From NCBI RefSeq assembly GCF_042432825.1, contig NZ_JBHLWN010000018.1, forward strand, positions 1 through 8,254: a stretch of 8,254 nt of DNA, written 5' to 3'. The notes under the pieces were generated by a model that searched no databases, was not told where the DNA came from, and saw only the letters and a list, made by a program, of their open reading frames with translations. This DNA comes from Gordoniibacillus chartarius (GTDB lineage Bacteria; Bacillota; Bacilli; Paenibacillales; NBRC-103111). Positions 5,911-8,254 of the stretch are shown here, piece by piece. The position numbers were made by a program, and so were the translations under genes. Within the stretch, counting starts at the first letter, position 1. Every line of letters begins with the position of its first letter.

Positions 5911-6600
5911 TTATTTAATATAAACGCTTCCGAAAGGCAGTACTTCCCGCAGCAGCCGTTTCAACCAGCCGTCCCCCGAGAGTCGTTCCTCCAATCGGCG
6001 GTCGAGGGAGCCCGTTTGAACGAGCACGCTCCCCTTTCCCCGAATCTCCCACTGCACACGCATATGCTGGCTGGCGATAGAGTTGCCGTAAACGGAGAGC
6101 TTGATAGAGGCATCCTCCGGGTAGGCGATGAGTGCGTTCTTATCTACAAAGAGCGGCTGTACCGGATCAAGCTTCATCACCGCGGCATCCCCGACGGTCA
6201 AGAGCCCGAGGGTACCCGGACCGGAAAACCTCATCCGGATCAGATCCCGGGAGATCCAAGCCGTCTTCAGCTTCAACATCTTATTCTTCATGGACATCCC
6301 GTTCGTGAAGTACATCACATGGCGTAAATCAAACAGCAGGTTACTATCGGCGGGAAGATCGTAGGTTGTCAGGGTGTGTCCGGCAGGAAGACCGAGAAGG
6401 AATTCGGAAGGACCGGTCAGCACGGAACGAATCCATCTTCGTTTGCTGTACAGCCCCCCCAGGTCCATCCATCGGTCCTCCCGTTGATCGGGCTGGCCCC
6501 GGTATGCCAGAATGGACTCCGGATGCAGAACATGGAGCCTGTCCTCGCTTTGCAGCTCGATTCGTGCGTGTCCGGTAGGCTGAGGAGCAGTTACCTTCAT
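5911..6600 (-). CDS. AIM24 family protein (DUF124)
   Basis: This 229-residue protein of the AIM24 family has a mostly beta, double-psi-like fold of unclear function in bacteria; the yeast namesake is mitochondrial. The family pattern shows in GPGTLGLLTVGDAAVMKL (127-144) followed by the PLFVDKNALIAYPED segment (149-163). It recurs as RGKGSVLVQTGS (187-198) near the C-terminus, and FTNGM sits at 98-102. No signal peptide or membrane segment is seen, so it is probably cytoplasmic or peripheral. The ATG at 6600 overlaps the stop of the upstream gene as ATGA, with AGAGG ten bases ahead, so the two are translationally coupled. A longer frame opening at 6657 would run far into the neighbour and is not favoured. 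The C-terminal 30 residues are basic and aliphatic. No minus-strand terminator follows it. Confidence 0.85.
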   Translation of the reverse strand: MKVTAPQPTGHARIELQSEDRLHVLHPESILAYRGQPDQREDRWMDLGGLYSKRRWIRSVLTGPSEFLLGLPAGHTLTTYDLPADSNLLFDLRHVMYFTNGMSMKNKMLKLKTAWISRDLIRMRFSGPGTLGLLTVGDAAVMKLDPVQPLFVDKNALIAYPEDASIKLSVYGNSIASQHMRVQWEIRGKGSVLVQTGSLDRRLEERLSGDGWLKRLLREVLPFGSVYIK

Positions 6601-7031
6601 GATAAATTTACCTCTTGGTTGTCCCTGCGCTGCTTGCGCCAGACGGTGTAGCGCCATATGCGTACGGCGGCAAAGTATCCAAGGGCGAGCAGGATTGCCG
6701 TGATACCCGTAGAGGTGAGCTGGCGATATAAGGTGCTGCGTTCCGCATTCATTTTTTCCATTTGGCTCTGCAATTGTTTATTTTGCTGGGCTAATGCCTC
6801 GTTTTGCCTCTGCAGTTCGGCATTTTGCTGAAGAAGACTCTCCGCTTGCTTTCGGGATTCCTCGATTTGCTGTGCCGCTTCAGTCAAATCTGCTTGGAGC
6901 TCGTTGATCTTCTCCGGTGCGTCATAAATATCCTTAATCCGATCCCATACGGCCGCATGTGCGGAGGCAGCGCTCATTAATGATCCTATGAATAGCCATA
7001 AAATAATAGAAATGAGCAGTTTATGCTTCAC
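6597..7031 (-). CDS. Membrane-anchored coiled-coil protein of unknown function
   Basis: The predicted protein has 144 residues. Residues 1-27 form an N-terminal signal or anchor (KHK, a hydrophobic stretch, then SAASAHAA with a possible signal-peptidase site near 25-27). Residues 38-105 form a Gln/Glu/Leu-rich coiled coil with repeated LQQNAELQRQNEAL-type heptads. Residues 107-124 form a C-terminal membrane helix (GITAILLALGYFAAV), followed by a basic tail (RIWRYTVWRKQRR). The coiled coil would sit outside and the tail inside if the signal is cleaved. The GTG at 7031 is preferred: AGGTGATC precedes it, and the predicted transcript start near 7059 lies inside the alternative ATG frame (7067). 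It is the first gene of an operon with the AIM24 gene, so the two products may act together. I do not recognise a named family. Confidence 0.8.
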   Translation of the reverse strand: MKHKLLISIILWLFIGSLMSAASAHAAVWDRIKDIYDAPEKINELQADLTEAAQQIEESRKQAESLLQQNAELQRQNEALAQQNKQLQSQMEKMNAERSTLYRQLTSTGITAILLALGYFAAVRIWRYTVWRKQRRDNQEVNLS

Positions 7032-7065
7032 CTGCCGATCACCTGCTTTTCGTAGATTTACTTCC

Positions 7066-7095
7066 ATTTTACCCGCAAAATCGATAAAGTTCCAA
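7066..7095 (-). promoter_or_regulatory. Promoter of the coiled-coil/AIM24 operon
   Basis: On the minus strand TTGGAA (7095-7090), an 18-base spacer and TAAAAT (7071-7066) predict a start near 7059. It is placed directly after the terminator of the preceding small-gene operon. It leaves a leader of about 28 bases with an AGGTGATC ribosome site before the GTG at 7031. Confidence 0.5.
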
Positions 7096-7131
7096 TCCAT
7101 TCGTGCCCAGTCGTGTCCGGTTGTGTCGATC

Positions 7132-7167
7132 AAAAAAATAGACTGTTGAGGGTTTCCTCAACAGTCT
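7132..7167 (-). terminator. Strong intrinsic terminator of the small-protein operon
   Basis: A perfect 12-bp stem, AGACTGTTGAGG (7167-7156) paired with CCTCAACAGTCT (7151-7140), has a 4-base loop. It is followed on the minus strand by ATTTTTTT (7139-7132). It starts 7 bases beyond the stop codon at 7174 and separates two minus-strand operons. Confidence 0.93.
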
Positions 7168-7173
7168 GACCAA

Positions 7174-7332
7174 TTACTCCAGCGCACTTTGCTCTTCCCG
7201 GAAAGCGGCTTTCTCGGACTTCATTTGGATGTCGGTTTCATTACTTTCTTTGGCAGAGGTTGCCGGTGTATCCTCCGTGCTCGCGGAAATTTGGTCCGCA
7301 GTGCTGCGCTTCATGCCTTCGGTCATGTTCAT
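7174..7332 (-). CDS. Small hypothetical protein (52 residues), Ser/Thr/Glu-rich
   Basis: A short frame supported by an excellent ribosome site, AAAGGAGGTGA (GGAGG at 7341-7337). The terminator begins 7 bases after its TAA. Two starts are possible: the ATG at 7332 (4 bases from GGAGG, 52 residues) or the ATG at 7326 (10 bases, 50 residues). The sequence begins MNMTEGMKRSTADQIS, is low in hydrophobic residues and rich in Ser, Thr, Glu and Lys, and ends EEQSALE. It has no membrane segment, cysteine or tryptophan, and it is probably disordered or helical. It lies 14 bases downstream of the 74-residue gene and is surely co-transcribed with it. I know no family for it; being short and acidic is compatible with a regulatory or spore-associated peptide, but nothing shows that. 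Confidence 0.7.
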   Translation of the reverse strand: MNMTEGMKRSTADQISASTEDTPATSAKESNETDIQMKSEKAAFREEQSALE

Positions 7333-7346
7333 TTCACCTCCTTTAG

Positions 7347-7571
7347 TTAAGATTGTCGAGGAGCAATGTGTCCGACACGGTAGCAGTCATATGCAAGCTG
7401 GGTCAGAAGATGCTCGACATTTTGTTCGGAAATAGGCCCTATTGCTTGGAGCTTCATGCACTCGTTGACTGCTTTGCCGATGTAGAAGCTCAGCACTTCG
7501 TCCGAATCGGTTGCTTCGATGCTTGCTGTTGCATCCTGCAGCTGGTTTTGCACGTTTTGCGTGTGATCCAT
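7347..7571 (-). CDS. Small hypothetical protein (74 residues)
   Basis: First gene of the two-gene minus-strand operon. It starts MDHTQNVQNQLQDATASIEA, then has an amphipathic helical middle (EVLSFYIGKAVNECMKLQAI at about 25-44) and a second helix (VEHLLTQLAYDCYRVGH at about 52-68). Two cysteines are present at about 38 and 63. No signal or membrane segment is seen, so a small cytoplasmic all-helical protein is likely. GGAGG at 7587-7583 lies 11 bases before the ATG, a little long. The family is not recognised. It is divergent from the 75-residue gene across a 159-base gap that holds a palindrome. Confidence 0.72.
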   Translation of the reverse strand: MDHTQNVQNQLQDATASIEATDSDEVLSFYIGKAVNECMKLQAIGPISEQNVEHLLTQLAYDCYRVGHIAPRQS

Positions 7572-7599
7572 AAGTGGTTTAACCTCCGTTGTCGGGCTA

Positions 7600-7628
7600 A
7601 TTGTACTGCAGTTAGTTTCCGCAATGAT
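7600..7628 (-). promoter_or_regulatory. Possible promoter of the small-protein minus operon
   Basis: TACAAT (7605-7600) is a good -10 box on the minus strand. The -35 region 17 bases upstream reads ATCATT, which is poor. The start would be near 7593, just ahead of the GGAGG at 7587-7583. The AT-rich palindrome at 7640-7659 lies immediately upstream of the -35 region, where an activator could bind. Confidence 0.3.
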
Positions 7629-7639
7629 GTTGGAGAAAA

Positions 7640-7659
7640 TTAACTAAAATTTTGGTTAA
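7640..7659. promoter_or_regulatory. AT-rich 20-bp near-palindrome between divergent genes
   Basis: TTAACTAAAATTTTGGTTAA reads the same on both strands except for one mismatched pair (T/G at the sixth positions from each end). It is the only strong dyad in the gap between the 74-residue and 75-residue genes. It could be an operator shared by the divergent transcripts. The regulator is unknown. Confidence 0.45.
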
Positions 7660-7730
7660 TCGTGGATAAAGGGGCAAGGCTGAGGAAACGATATTGAAAT
7701 GTATGTACGATTCGAAGGGAATGATGAAAC

Positions 7731-7958
7731 ATGACTGAGAGTGCAGATAGCATAACTCCTTCCTATTTGATGGAAAACCTGTTGACCTACATGAAGGAAG
7801 AGAATCGGATCGAAGCCGTTGTCTATGTGGCTCGGATGAAGGACGGTACGATCACATCGGGATGGACGGATATGCAGTATACGGAGGTCATCGGACTGCT
7901 GGAAGTCGGAAAGCTGCAAGTGGTCAAAGAGATGTGGAGCGAGTGGACCCCGCAGTAA
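7731..7958 (+). CDS. Small hypothetical protein (75 residues)
   Basis: ATG at 7731 with AAGGG (7715-7719) about ten bases ahead. After a polar N-terminus (MTESADSITPSYL) comes a helix (MENLLTYMKEE at 14-24). A beta-hairpin-like segment follows, EAVVYVARMKDGTITSGWTD (28-47), then IGLLEVGKLQVVKEMW (54-69). The DG...GWTD...GLLEVGK pattern resembles small phage-like or Bacillales conserved proteins that I remember only vaguely, so no function is claimed. It has no signal peptide and no cysteine. The next gene follows after 59 bases in the same direction with its own GGAGG, and no terminator lies between, so the pair is probably one transcript. No clear promoter hexamers were found upstream. Confidence 0.78.
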   Translation: MTESADSITPSYLMENLLTYMKEENRIEAVVYVARMKDGTITSGWTDMQYTEVIGLLEVGKLQVVKEMWSEWTPQ

Positions 7959-8017
7959 AAACGAGGTGAAGCAAGCAGATCGGTAACATAACGCTTGTAA
8001 ACGGAGGTGAGCTATCG

Positions 8018-8218
8018 TTGGAGAAGAGCTCTTATGAAATAAAATACAATGATTGGTTTACTATACGGATGACGTCGGAACGTGAACCCATGGATGAAAC
8101 GGAATTTACCAAGGCGGCTCTGGAAGCGGTTCTCTCGGACATTGTCATGCGCGGCAATCAAGGGGAGGCTGAAGGCGGAATCGAGGAATTATGGGGGTCT
8201 GTCAAGATCTTTGTGTAA
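8018..8218 (+). CDS. Small hypothetical protein (66 residues), TTG start
   Basis: The start is a TTG, chosen because GGAGGTGA (8003-8010) lies ten bases upstream of it and no earlier ATG fits. The product has a charged N-terminus (EKSSYEIKYNDWFTIRM), a helical middle (ETEFTKAALEAVLSDIVMRG at about 27-46) and a short hydrophobic tail ending WGSVKIFV. It is acidic, lacks cysteine and has no membrane segment. The family is not recognised. A terminator starts about 8 bases after the stop, so it is the last gene of the plus-strand pair. Confidence 0.75.
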   Translation: MEKSSYEIKYNDWFTIRMTSEREPMDETEFTKAALEAVLSDIVMRGNQGEAEGGIEELWGSVKIFV

Positions 8219-8225
8219 ACTCATT

Positions 8226-8254
8226 TAAAAAAGCTTTCTCCCCGAGGGGAGAAA
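8226..8254 (+). terminator. Intrinsic terminator, cut by the window edge
   Basis: TTTCTCCCC (8235-8243) pairs with GGGGAGAAA (8246-8254) around a tight turn, preceded by AAAAAAGC. The 3' side, expected to continue with GC and a T run, lies outside the window. A run of A before the stem suggests it may work in both directions. It ends the transcript of the 75- and 66-residue genes. Confidence 0.8.

Noticed and set aside
5869..6327. Plus-strand open frame of 152 codons preceded by a GGGGGG run
   Set aside because: It is antisense to the AIM24 gene, is Pro/His/Arg-rich without any recognisable fold, and disappears against the clear family match on the other strand. The orphan terminator just before it would also stop transcription into it.

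Overview
The window most likely comes from the chromosome of a Paenibacillus (Firmicutes). The partial 16S rRNA at the left edge has a Paenibacillus-type 5' half. The large amylase has the same architecture as the beta/alpha-amylase precursor of Paenibacillus polymyxa. The ribosome binding sites are strong GGAGG types. No plasmid, phage or transposase signature was seen.

Left part (1-1300, minus strand): the 5' end of a 16S rRNA gene runs off the left edge. It is preceded by a leader and two tandem housekeeping-type promoters (P1 at 499-527, P2 at 409-438). P1 starts only about 11 bases after the stop codon of a co-directional sirtuin-type NAD-dependent deacetylase gene. No terminator is visible between the two. 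The following ~570 bases (1297-1865) hold no gene I can support, only a doubtful open frame.

Centre (1866-5910): the main gene is a secreted 1121-residue polyprotein. It has a GH14 beta-amylase domain, two almost identical CBM25 starch-binding modules, and a GH13 alpha-amylase domain. It ends in an unusually elaborate hairpin terminator. The upstream gap of about 550 bases contains a good promoter flanked by two matching 18-bp dyad operators with centres 224 bp apart. These are of the LacI/MalR family type, and the layout suits repression by looping or roadblock. The same gap carries a series of hairpins ending in a plus-strand terminator that has no gene in front of it. This may mark an unannotated divergent RNA.

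Right part (5911-8254): a two-gene minus-strand operon encodes a secreted or membrane coiled-coil protein translationally coupled (ATGA overlap) to an AIM24-family protein. It has its own promoter and is insulated by a perfect 12-bp-stem terminator from a second minus-strand operon of two very small proteins (52 and 74 residues). That pair is divergent from two further small plus-strand proteins (75 and 66 residues, the second starting with TTG). A 20-bp AT-rich near-palindrome lies between the two divergent pairs. The plus pair ends at a terminator cut by the window edge. None of the four small proteins is recognised.

Working together: the amylase makes maltose and maltodextrins from extracellular starch, and its operators suggest control by maltodextrin or carbon catabolite signals. 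No link between the amylase, the sirtuin, the rRNA and the small-protein cluster can be shown from the sequence.
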